A stretch of DNA of 22,378 nucleotides from Flavobacteriaceae bacterium (GTDB lineage: Bacteria; Bacteroidota; Bacteroidia; Flavobacteriales; Flavobacteriaceae). The stretch spans positions 1 to 22,378 of the forward strand of contig JABSPN010000005.1 of NCBI GenBank assembly GCA_013214425.1, given 5' to 3'. Below are positions 1 to 6,553 of the stretch, piece by piece (the stretch's first letter is position 1; each line of letters starts with the position of its first letter). The translations under genes and the position numbers were made by a program. The notes beneath the pieces are model-generated. The model was not told the origin of the DNA. It did not search any database and worked only from the letters and a program-made list of their open reading frames with translations.

Positions 1-894
1 CCTGTAATTTTATGGGACGATGGATTAAAAGTATTCTCTTCTTCTAAATTCCATCACGGAGAAACTCTTGCTGAAGTAGATGGTAATTACTATAAAAATT
101 ACCACGGAAAAATATACAAGACAGATGCTGCTGGAACGATTACTTATGACGAAGCACATCATGCCACTAATGACAAGCCGTTAGATTTTTCAATCACCAA
201 AAATGTATTCATGATTATGGTAGTATTCCTAATCATGTTCTTCATGTTTAGCAGAATGGCTAAGGCTTATAAAAAGAATGGTGGTATGCCTAAAGGCATG
301 GGACGTTTATTAGAACCTATCATATTATACATTCGTGACGATATTGCCATCCCTAATATTGGTAAGGATTACAGAAAATATATGGGATACTTATTAACCA
401 TATTTTTCTTTATCTGGATTGTAAACTTATTTGGATTAACGCCTTTAGGAGTTAATGTAACCAATAACATAGCAATAACATTTTGCTTAGCATTCCTTAC
501 ATTCTTAATCACAACTTTCACAGGAAAAAAACATTATTGGTTACATATTTTTGATCCCTTAGGGAATTCAATGCCGTGGGCTGGAAAAATATTCCTTTAT
601 ATTCTCTTAGTTCCTATTGAAATCATCGGAATGTTTGTTAAACCATTCTCATTAATGATTCGTTTGTTTGCCAACATTACGGCTGGACATATTGTAATTA
701 TGAGTATTCTAGGAATGATTTTTATTTCTAAAAATATATTAGGAGGTACTTTATCATTTGCATTAGCATTTGTTTTAGGAATTCTAGAACTGTTAGTTGC
801 CGCTTTACAGGCTTATATCTTTACGATGTTATCAGCTTTATATTTTGGTGCAGCAGCAGAAGAGCATGATCATGAACATGAACATGCTCATTAA
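1..894 (+). CDS. atpB: ATP synthase F0 subunit a (5' partial)
   Basis: Proton-channel subunit a of F1F0 ATP synthase, an integral inner-membrane protein. The frame is open from base 1, so the gene begins outside the window; the ATG at 211 is internal, not the start. Codons 1-65 encode a hydrophilic stretch, which matches the long N-terminal extension typical of Bacteroidota AtpB. About five membrane segments follow. The essential arginine sits in IRLFANITAGH (CGT at 661-663). The pair known in E. coli as Glu219/His245 is swapped: His at 688-690 and Glu at 787-789, a natural covariation also seen in other species. The conserved LQAYIF motif follows. The C-terminus ends in an acidic, His-rich tail (HDHEHEHAH). 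atpE starts 36 bp downstream, consistent with one operon. Confidence 0.97.
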   Translation, partial: PVILWDDGLKVFSSSKFHHGETLAEVDGNYYKNYHGKIYKTDAAGTITYDEAHHATNDKPLDFSITKNVFMIMVVFLIMFFMFSRMAKAYKKNGGMPKGMGRLLEPIILYIRDDIAIPNIGKDYRKYMGYLLTIFFFIWIVNLFGLTPLGVNVTNNIAITFCLAFLTFLITTFTGKKHYWLHIFDPLGNSMPWAGKIFLYILLVPIEIIGMFVKPFSLMIRLFANITAGHIVIMSILGMIFISKNILGGTLSFALAFVLGILELLVAALQAYIFTMLSALYFGAAAEEHDHEHEHAH

Positions 895-930
895 TAAATT
901 GAATGTTTAATTTTTAAATACATATATATT

Positions 931-1128
931 ATGGACATGCCAAGAATCGTAGGAGCTGGTTTAGTAGTAATCGGAGCAGGAATCGGGATCGGAAAGATCG
1001 GTGGTTCTGCTATGGAAGCTATTGCACGTCAGCCAGAAGCTACTGGAAAAATTCAAACAGCAATGCTTATTGCAGCGGCGCTTATTGAAGGTATTGGTTT
1101 CGCAGCATTATTTGCGGTAGCTGAGTAA
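931..1128 (+). CDS. atpE: ATP synthase F0 subunit c
   Basis: Subunit c, the proteolipid that forms the rotor ring in the inner membrane. At 65 residues it is short, like other flavobacterial c subunits, and is a two-helix hairpin. Helix 1 is glycine-rich (GAGIGIGKIGG), the polar loop is ARQPEA (residues 32-37), and helix 2 carries the ion-binding carboxylate Glu53 in LIEGIGF. The helix-1 glutamine and the serine after the glutamate that mark Na+-binding c rings are replaced by Ile and Gly. I therefore infer H+ coupling. The gene lies between atpB and atpF, and a perfect hairpin begins 6 bp after its stop codon. This is the operon product needed in the highest copy number. Confidence 0.97.
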   Translation: MDMPRIVGAGLVVIGAGIGIGKIGGSAMEAIARQPEATGKIQTAMLIAAALIEGIGFAALFAVAE

Positions 1129-1133
1129 GGAAA

Positions 1134-1170
1134 ATTTAGCAACTGCAACGGTTGGTTGCAGTTGCTAAAT
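1134..1170 (+). repeat. Perfect 16-bp hairpin between atpE and atpF
   Basis: Left arm 1134-1149 and right arm 1155-1170 are exact reverse complements around a 5-nt loop (GGTTG). The right arm is followed by AATTAATTAAAC rather than a run of T, so it is not a standard intrinsic terminator. It lies 6 bp after the atpE stop and 41 bp before the atpF start. By analogy with intercistronic hairpins in polycistronic mRNAs it may protect the upstream atpB-atpE message from 3' exonucleases, or cause partial attenuation. Either would help make more c subunit. That role is inference; the structure is directly visible. Confidence 0.85.
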
Positions 1171-1211
1171 AATTAATTAAACAAAAAAACTAAGCATTTA
1201 TATAAAATATT

Positions 1212-1709
1212 ATGGATAAGTTAATACAGGATTTTTCGGTTGGACTGTTTTTTTGGCAAGCAGTATTATTCATCGCATTAATTCTTTTATTAAGAAAGTT
1301 TGCATGGAAACCAATTCTTGGAGCTGTTAATGAAAGAGAAGAAGGGATTAAAAATGCCCTTTCTGCTGCTGAGGAAGCTAAAAAGGAAATGGAAAACTTG
1401 CAAGCCGATAACGATAAGTTATTAAAAGAAGCTAGAGCAGAAAGAGAAGCGATGTTAAAAGAAGCTAGAGCAATGAAAGATAAGATCGTTGCCGATGCTA
1501 AATCTGAAGCACAAGCTGAAGCGAGTAAAATGATCGCTCAGGCCCAAGCAAATATCGAAGCTGAGAAAAACGCTGCCTTAGCAGAAATCAAAACTCAAGT
1601 AGCTTCATTATCTGTAGAGATTGCAGAAAAAGTAGTAAAACAAGAACTTGATAATAAAGACAAGCAATTAGCATTAGTTGATGGTCTTTTAGAAGAAGTT
1701 TCTTTATAA
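1212..1709 (+). CDS. atpF: ATP synthase F0 subunit b
   Basis: Peripheral-stalk subunit b, which links the membrane a/c sector to the F1 head through delta. Residues 12-30 form one N-terminal membrane helix (FFWQAVLFIALILLL), followed by the conserved KPILGAVNEREEGI segment. A long charged Ala/Glu/Lys-rich coiled coil, about residues 40-150, dimerises in the known family. At 165 residues the length is normal for the family. The ATG at 1212 follows an A/T-rich leader without a Shine-Dalgarno sequence. atpH starts 10 bp after the stop, so the two are probably translated from one message. Confidence 0.97.
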   Translation: MDKLIQDFSVGLFFWQAVLFIALILLLRKFAWKPILGAVNEREEGIKNALSAAEEAKKEMENLQADNDKLLKEARAEREAMLKEARAMKDKIVADAKSEAQAEASKMIAQAQANIEAEKNAALAEIKTQVASLSVEIAEKVVKQELDNKDKQLALVDGLLEEVSL

Positions 1710-1719
1710 TCAAAGTATT

Positions 1720-2256
1720 ATGACAGGGACAAGAGCTGCAGTTAGATATGCAAAAGCAATTTTAAGCTTAGCACAGGAGCAAAATGTTGCCAATGAGGTT
1801 AATGGTGATATGAAAATCATCAGAAAAACTATAGCTGACAACAAAGAGCTTCAGGCTTTTTTACAAAGTCCTGTGATTAAGTCAGACATCAAAAAAGCAT
1901 CATTAAAGGAAATCTTTAGTACTGTGAATTCAGCAACAACTGGATTAATTGATGTATTAATAGATAACAAAAGAGTTGGGCTTCTTGAAGCTACAGCAGA
2001 AAAATATATGATTCAATACGATTTAGTAATGGGTAAACAAGTAGCGAAAGTAACTACTGCTATTCCATTAACTAAAGAATTAGAATCAAAAATTTTAGCT
2101 AAGGTAAAAGAGCTTACAGGTAATGAAGCTACTATCGAAAATACTGTAGACGAAAGTATTTTAGGCGGATTCATTTTACGTGTAGGAGATTTACAATACA
2201 ATGCTAGCGTAGCGCAAAAGCTACAAAACTTAAAAAGAGAATTAATTTACAACTAG
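1720..2256 (+). CDS. atpH: ATP synthase F1 subunit delta
   Basis: Delta (OSCP-type) subunit, which caps the F1 alpha/beta hexamer and binds subunit b. The 178 residues are a usual length. The N-terminal helical bundle begins GTRAAVRYAKAILSLAQEQ, and the C-terminal conserved segment LGGFILRVGDLQYNASV (about residues 148-164) is diagnostic of the family. The gene is packed 10 bp behind atpF and 43 bp ahead of atpA, in the standard bacterial order F-H-A-G. No irregular residues or frame breaks were seen. Confidence 0.96.
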   Translation: MTGTRAAVRYAKAILSLAQEQNVANEVNGDMKIIRKTIADNKELQAFLQSPVIKSDIKKASLKEIFSTVNSATTGLIDVLIDNKRVGLLEATAEKYMIQYDLVMGKQVAKVTTAIPLTKELESKILAKVKELTGNEATIENTVDESILGGFILRVGDLQYNASVAQKLQNLKRELIYN

Positions 2257-2266
2257 ATATAAGTAT

Positions 2267-2282
2267 TTGATACAAGTATCAA
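2267..2282 (+). repeat. Short inverted repeat between atpH and atpA
   Basis: TTGATAC (2267-2273) and GTATCAA (2276-2282) are perfect complements separated by AA. In RNA this would give a 6-bp stem with a 4-nt loop. It lies 11 bp after atpH and 17 bp before the atpA ATG, and no T run follows. It could be a weak intercistronic structure influencing atpA translation or mRNA processing, or chance in AT-rich DNA. Confidence 0.45.
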
Positions 2283-2299
2283 TCGCTAAATAAATTATT

Positions 2300-3877
2300 A
2301 TGGCAGAAATTAAAGCCGCTGAAGTATCAGCAATATTAAAAAAGCAATTATCAGGTCATGAAGCTCATTCTTCATTAGACGAGGTAGGAACAGTATTACA
2401 AGTAGGAGATGGTATCGCACGTGTATTTGGATTAGCTAATGCTCAATATGGAGAATTAGTTGAATTCGAAAACGGTTTAGAAGGTATCGTACTGAACTTA
2501 GAGGAAGATAATGTTGGTGTTGTATTGTTAGGCCCTTCAGTAGGAATTAGTGAAGGAGCAACTGTAAAAAGAACACAACGTATTGCTTCGATTAATGTAG
2601 GAGAAGGCGTTGTTGGACGTGTAGTTGATACATTAGGTAACCCAATTGATGGTAAAGGTGCTATTGAAGGTGATACTTATGAGATGCCATTAGAAAGAAA
2701 AGCTCCTGGTGTAATTTACAGACAACCAGTAAACGAGCCATTACAAACAGGTATCAAATCTATCGATGCAATGATTCCTGTAGGTAGAGGACAACGTGAG
2801 CTTGTAATTGGAGACAGACAAACAGGTAAAACAACTGTATGTATCGATACAATTCTTAACCAAAAAGAATTCTATGATGCAGGTGAGCCAGTGTACTGTA
2901 TCTATGTAGCAGTAGGACAAAAAGCCTCTACTGTTGCTGCAATTGCAAAAACATTAGAAGATAAAGGAGCATTAGCCTATACAACTATCGTAGCAGCTAA
3001 TGCATCAGATCCTGCTCCTATGCAGGTATATGCACCATTCGCAGGAGCTGCAATTGGTGAGTACTTTAGAGATACTGGTAGACCAGCTTTAATCATCTAT
3101 GATGATTTATCTAAACAAGCCGTAGCTTACCGTGAGGTATCTTTATTATTAAGAAGACCACCAGGACGTGAAGCATATCCTGGAGACGTATTCTACTTAC
3201 ACTCAAGATTATTAGAAAGAGCTGCAAAAGTAATTGCAGATGACGGTATCGCTAAAGAAATGAACGATTTACCAGAGTCTTTAAGACCTATGGTTAAAGG
3301 AGGAGGTTCTTTAACAGCATTACCAATTATCGAAACACAAGCGGGTGACGTATCTGCTTATATTCCTACTAACGTAATTTCGATTACTGACGGACAGATC
3401 TTCTTAGAGTCAGATTTATTCAACTCTGGGGTTCGTCCAGCGATTAACGTAGGTATCTCTGTATCACGTGTAGGAGGTTCTGCTCAGATTAAGTCAATGA
3501 AAAAAGTAGCGGGTACATTAAAACTTGATCAGGCACAGTTCCGTGAATTAGAAGCATTCGCTAAATTCGGTTCAGATCTTGATGCTGCTACATTAAATGT
3601 AATCGAAAAAGGTAGACGTAACGTAGAAATCTTAAAGCAAGCTCAAAATGATCCATTTACAGTAGAAGATCAGGTAGCGATCATTTATGCTGGATCTAAG
3701 AACTTATTAAGAGACGTACCAGTAAATAGAGTAAAAGAATTCGAAAACGAATATATCGAACTTTTAAATGCTAAGCACAGAGGTGTATTAGACACATTGA
3801 AAGCTGGTAAGTTAACAGACGAGGTTACAGATACTTTAGCTACTGTTGCTGCTGATTTAGCAAAGAACTATTCTTAA
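2300..3877 (+). CDS. atpA: ATP synthase F1 subunit alpha
   Basis: Alpha subunit of the F1 head. It binds non-catalytic ATP and contributes the arginine finger to the catalytic site on beta. The 525 residues comprise an N-terminal beta-barrel (about 25-95), a nucleotide-binding domain with Walker A GDRQTGKT (171-178) and Walker B-like ALIIYDDL (263-270), and a helical C-terminal domain. The arginine finger is Arg390 in ISVSRVGGSAQ. A short insertion near residues 312-332 (ADDGIAKEMNDLPESL) lengthens it relative to Bacillus-type AtpA. The catalytic partner atpD is not in this operon; Bacteroidota keep atpD-atpC elsewhere. Confidence 0.98.
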   Translation: MAEIKAAEVSAILKKQLSGHEAHSSLDEVGTVLQVGDGIARVFGLANAQYGELVEFENGLEGIVLNLEEDNVGVVLLGPSVGISEGATVKRTQRIASINVGEGVVGRVVDTLGNPIDGKGAIEGDTYEMPLERKAPGVIYRQPVNEPLQTGIKSIDAMIPVGRGQRELVIGDRQTGKTTVCIDTILNQKEFYDAGEPVYCIYVAVGQKASTVAAIAKTLEDKGALAYTTIVAANASDPAPMQVYAPFAGAAIGEYFRDTGRPALIIYDDLSKQAVAYREVSLLLRRPPGREAYPGDVFYLHSRLLERAAKVIADDGIAKEMNDLPESLRPMVKGGGSLTALPIIETQAGDVSAYIPTNVISITDGQIFLESDLFNSGVRPAINVGISVSRVGGSAQIKSMKKVAGTLKLDQAQFRELEAFAKFGSDLDAATLNVIEKGRRNVEILKQAQNDPFTVEDQVAIIYAGSKNLLRDVPVNRVKEFENEYIELLNAKHRGVLDTLKAGKLTDEVTDTLATVAADLAKNYS

Positions 3878-3884
3878 AATTTTG

Positions 3885-3902
3885 AATTTTGAATTCAAAA
3901 TT
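3885..3902 (+). repeat. 18-bp perfect palindrome between atpA and atpG
   Basis: Bases 3885-3902 read the same on both strands, centred on GAATTC at 3891-3896. A 7-bp stem with loop AATT is possible. It lies 7 bp after the atpA stop and 29 bp before atpG, next to a partial direct repeat of TTTTGAA and a TTAATTAATTAA stretch. It is AT-rich, with no T run placed as in a terminator. It could be a weak intercistronic hairpin, but base composition makes chance possible. Confidence 0.4.
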
Positions 3903-3931
3903 TAGAATTAATAATTATTAATTAATTAAAT

Positions 3932-4792
3932 ATGGCTAATTTAAAGGAAATACGTAATAGAATATCGTCAGTTTCTTCAACTATGCAGATCACCAGTGCC
4001 ATGAAAATGGAATCGGCAGCAAAGTTGAAAAAAGCTCAAGATGCTATTACTGCAATGAGACCTTACGCCAATAAATTAACCGAATTATTACAAACTTTAA
4101 GTGCAACTCTTGAAGGAGATTCTGGAAGTAAATTTGCAGAACAAAGAGATGTAAATAAAGTATTAGTAGTGTCAATCACTTCTAACAAAGGATTGTGTGG
4201 TGCTTTTAATTCAAACATCATCAAACAATCAACTAATTTGGTTGAGAATGTGTACAAAGGAAAACAAGTAGATTTTGTTACCATCGGTAAGAAAGGAAAT
4301 GACATCCTTTCTAAAACCAATTCTATTGTTTCTAACGAATCTGCAGTATTCGAAAACCTTACTTTTGACAGTGTTGCTGCTATTGCTGAAAAGTTAATGG
4401 AGCTCTTCTTAGAAGGTGAGTATGACAAAATCGAGTTAGTATACAACAAATTCAAAAACGCAGCCTCTCAAGATTTAATGACAGAGCAATTCTTGCCAAT
4501 TGTTCCTATTGAGAACGAATCAAATGTTCAACTAGATTATATTTTTGAGCCATCAAAAATTGAAATTATTGAAGAGTTAATTCCAAAGTCATTAAAAACG
4601 CAATTATACAAAGCGGTTAGAGATTCTTTCGCTAGTGAGCATGGTGCTCGTATGACTGCCATGCACAAAGCAACAGATAATGCAACAGAACTGAGAGATC
4701 AATTAAAGTTAACTTATAACAAAGCCCGTCAAGCTGCTATTACAAACGAAATCTTAGAGATCGTTGGAGGAGCAGAAGCTTTGAATAACTAA
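3932..4792 (+). CDS. atpG: ATP synthase F1 subunit gamma
   Basis: Gamma subunit, the central rotating shaft that couples c-ring rotation to conformational change in the alpha/beta hexamer. The 286 residues have the two family hallmarks. The N-terminal helix is MANLKEIRNRISSVSSTMQI with TSAMKMESAAKL following. The C-terminal helix region is MTAMHKATDNATELRD followed by YNKARQAAITNEILEIVGGA. Between them is the Rossmann-like middle domain with SNKGLCGAFN (about residues 83-92). It is the last gene of this operon and is followed at once by an intrinsic terminator. Beta and epsilon subunits would have to come from another locus. Confidence 0.97.
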   Translation: MANLKEIRNRISSVSSTMQITSAMKMESAAKLKKAQDAITAMRPYANKLTELLQTLSATLEGDSGSKFAEQRDVNKVLVVSITSNKGLCGAFNSNIIKQSTNLVENVYKGKQVDFVTIGKKGNDILSKTNSIVSNESAVFENLTFDSVAAIAEKLMELFLEGEYDKIELVYNKFKNAASQDLMTEQFLPIVPIENESNVQLDYIFEPSKIEIIEELIPKSLKTQLYKAVRDSFASEHGARMTAMHKATDNATELRDQLKLTYNKARQAAITNEILEIVGGAEALNN

Positions 4793-4812
4793 GTCAAAAC
4801 ATACTTTCACTC

Positions 4813-4842
4813 AAAAGCACCGTACAATTCGGTGCTTTTTTT
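4813..4842 (+). terminator. Intrinsic terminator of the atp operon
   Basis: AAAAGCACCG (4813-4822) pairs perfectly with CGGTGCTTTT (4830-4839) around a 7-nt loop. The T tract continues to 4842. This is a textbook intrinsic terminator 20 bp after the atpG stop, and it marks the end of the ATP synthase transcript. Confidence 0.92.
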
Positions 4843-4853
4843 ATGGAAAATTT

Positions 4854-4861
4854 TATCTTTA
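4854..4861 (+). promoter_or_regulatory. Candidate -7 box upstream of the propeller lipoprotein
   Basis: TATCTTTA matches seven of eight positions of the Bacteroidota -7 element TAnnTTTG. It lies 34 bp before the ATG at 4896 and 12 bp after the terminator T tract. No good TTTG element is visible 18-21 bp upstream, so the call is weak. A separate promoter is expected here because the atp operon terminates just upstream. Confidence 0.33.
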
Positions 4862-4895
4862 AACAACTTATAATAACTAATAAATATTTTTAACT

Positions 4896-6365
4896 ATGAA
4901 AGGAAAAACATCACTGTTTTTAAGTGCTTTTTTATTATTAATAGTTTCATCTTGTAATAGTGATGACGATTCTCAACAACCCGATTCTAATACAGGAGGA
5001 GGTGATTCACTAGATCAAATGCAAGCACAAACTATTGAAGATATTACTTCAGGTTCATCAAAAATCTGGCATTTTTCAGAAATAACATTAAGTAACTCTT
5101 CAGTAACCGACTTGAACATCGCGAATAACTTCAATACAACTGATGATGAATTCGTTATTTCAGTTTCAAATACTAATGACGTGACTTTAGAATGGAGTGA
5201 AGGACATCGAATAAACTACAACGGGACAACTTCAGAAGAAACCTTACTAGAATACTACCAATTCCCAAATACTTATACAATGAGTTTTTTAGATGATAGT
5301 AGTACAGATTTAACTGTTCCAGACGCATCAATTAACTTTACGGTAATTAATAACAATCTAATTCAAGGAACTGTTACATTAACTTCTGGAGAAACAATCA
5401 GTTTTTCGCTAATTGAAAAGACAGTATCAGCTTACTTACAACCAAGTACCTCAACATTAAGTTTTACTAATTTATATACTTTTGAATCTACCGGTATTCT
5501 ACAATCACCAGGTATGAAATCATCATGGGTTGACAATAGCATCTTTATTGGCACAAGAGAGGAATTTGTTATTAATAATATTAGGCCTGAAAGAATATTT
5601 AAATACAACTTAGATAATGCTAACCTTACACAAATTGATTTCTTAAACCCTGACTTTGTTACTAAAAATCTACATATCATCAATGATAAATTAGTCGTGG
5701 CTGCAGGTCAAAACATTAATCAATATAACATTGATCTTACTGATAATCCAACAACAAGCTCACACGGTCAATTATTGACTAGATTTGGAAGTGCCAATTC
5801 TGGAGACAATATCTTTATCGTTGGTGGAGTACTTGGTGCAGATGCCGATTTAAATAAAATATTTAAATGGGATATGCAAACACAGACTATGTCTGAATTT
5901 GGATTAATTCCAGAAGACAGAAGTGGTGCTAGAGCAACTATTGTTCATGATAAACTCTATGTTTTCGGAGGTAGTCAGACATTTTTTGGAGATCCAGAAG
6001 ACACAATTTTTGTTGTTTCACTAAACGATTCTTCTGAAGTAACTACATTAAGTATGACCAATCCTGTAAACTTCACTTTTGTTCAGCGAAAAGAAAACTT
6101 GATTTATTTAGCAGGTAGAAAAGATATTAAAGACAATACGGGCACAACCATAGGTAGAGAACCTGTATTAGGTGTTTTCAACACTTTAGATAATATATAT
6201 CAAGAACTACAATCTAATCTATCAAGTACAAGTGGCTTCGATACAATACATGGAATGACTATACTAGACAATAAAATGTATATTATCTATGGTGATTTTG
6301 GTGTAGATGTAGGTTCACCAAACAATTTAAGGCAATGGGACGTTATGGTTAGTGATTTAAATTAA
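4896..6365 (+). CDS. Surface lipoprotein with Kelch-like beta-propeller
   Basis: Lipoprotein of 489 residues with a type II signal peptide ending LIVSSC (Cys20). The cysteine is followed by NSDDDS, similar to the acidic lipoprotein export signal that sends Bacteroidota lipoproteins to the cell surface. Residues 46-175 form an all-beta domain of unclear family, possibly lipocalin-like (KIWHFSEITL, EFVISV). From about residue 200 there are repeated blades with Kelch-like spacing: IINDKLVVAAG, NIFIVGGVLG, IVHDKLYVFGGS and ILDNKMYIIYG. These suggest a beta-propeller that binds a ligand or partner, with no enzyme motif visible. The gene is flanked by terminators on both sides, so it is probably monocistronic. 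The specific function is unknown. Confidence 0.85.
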   Translation: MKGKTSLFLSAFLLLIVSSCNSDDDSQQPDSNTGGGDSLDQMQAQTIEDITSGSSKIWHFSEITLSNSSVTDLNIANNFNTTDDEFVISVSNTNDVTLEWSEGHRINYNGTTSEETLLEYYQFPNTYTMSFLDDSSTDLTVPDASINFTVINNNLIQGTVTLTSGETISFSLIEKTVSAYLQPSTSTLSFTNLYTFESTGILQSPGMKSSWVDNSIFIGTREEFVINNIRPERIFKYNLDNANLTQIDFLNPDFVTKNLHIINDKLVVAAGQNINQYNIDLTDNPTTSSHGQLLTRFGSANSGDNIFIVGGVLGADADLNKIFKWDMQTQTMSEFGLIPEDRSGARATIVHDKLYVFGGSQTFFGDPEDTIFVVSLNDSSEVTTLSMTNPVNFTFVQRKENLIYLAGRKDIKDNTGTTIGREPVLGVFNTLDNIYQELQSNLSSTSGFDTIHGMTILDNKMYIIYGDFGVDVGSPNNLRQWDVMVSDLN

Positions 6366-6386
6366 TTTAAAAAGATATCAATTTAT

Positions 6387-6419
6387 AAAGGAGTTGTAGT
6401 TGCAACTCCTTTTGTTTTT
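6387..6419 (+). terminator. Intrinsic terminator after the propeller lipoprotein
   Basis: AAAGGAGTTG (6387-6396) and CAACTCCTTT (6403-6412) form a perfect 10-bp stem with a 6-nt loop. The following tail, TGTTTTT, is T-rich. It lies 21 bp after the stop codon at 6363-6365 and separates this gene from the PKD lipoprotein gene. Confidence 0.87.
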
Positions 6420-6516
6420 AAATATAACTTGAGGTTCTAATATCTACATCCCCATTAATAAATAGTTAAATTATCACATAACAGGTCAGTAAAATACATA
6501 ATTAAATCATTTTAAT

Positions 6517-6524
6517 TATTTTTG
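6517..6524 (+). promoter_or_regulatory. Candidate -7 box of the PKD lipoprotein gene
   Basis: TATTTTTG is a full match to the Bacteroidota -7 consensus TAnnTTTG. It lies 29 bp before the ATG at 6554 and downstream of the terminator at 6387-6419. No clear TTTG -33 element is seen 18-21 bp further up. Confidence 0.45.
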
Positions 6525-6553
6525 CAGTCTAATCAAATTTTGTGGTAATTAAT

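Noticed and set aside
211..894. ATG at 211 as the start of atpB
   Set aside because: The same frame is open back to base 1 and encodes residues typical of the Bacteroidota AtpB N-terminal extension, so the gene is 5'-truncated by the window, not short.
931..1128. Na+-type c subunit, considered because of the marine context
   Set aside because: The helix-1 Gln and the Ser after the ion-binding Glu are replaced by Ile and Gly.
4063..4455. 130-codon minus-strand ORF inside atpG
   Set aside because: Antisense to conserved atpG codons, with no family resemblance or promoter.
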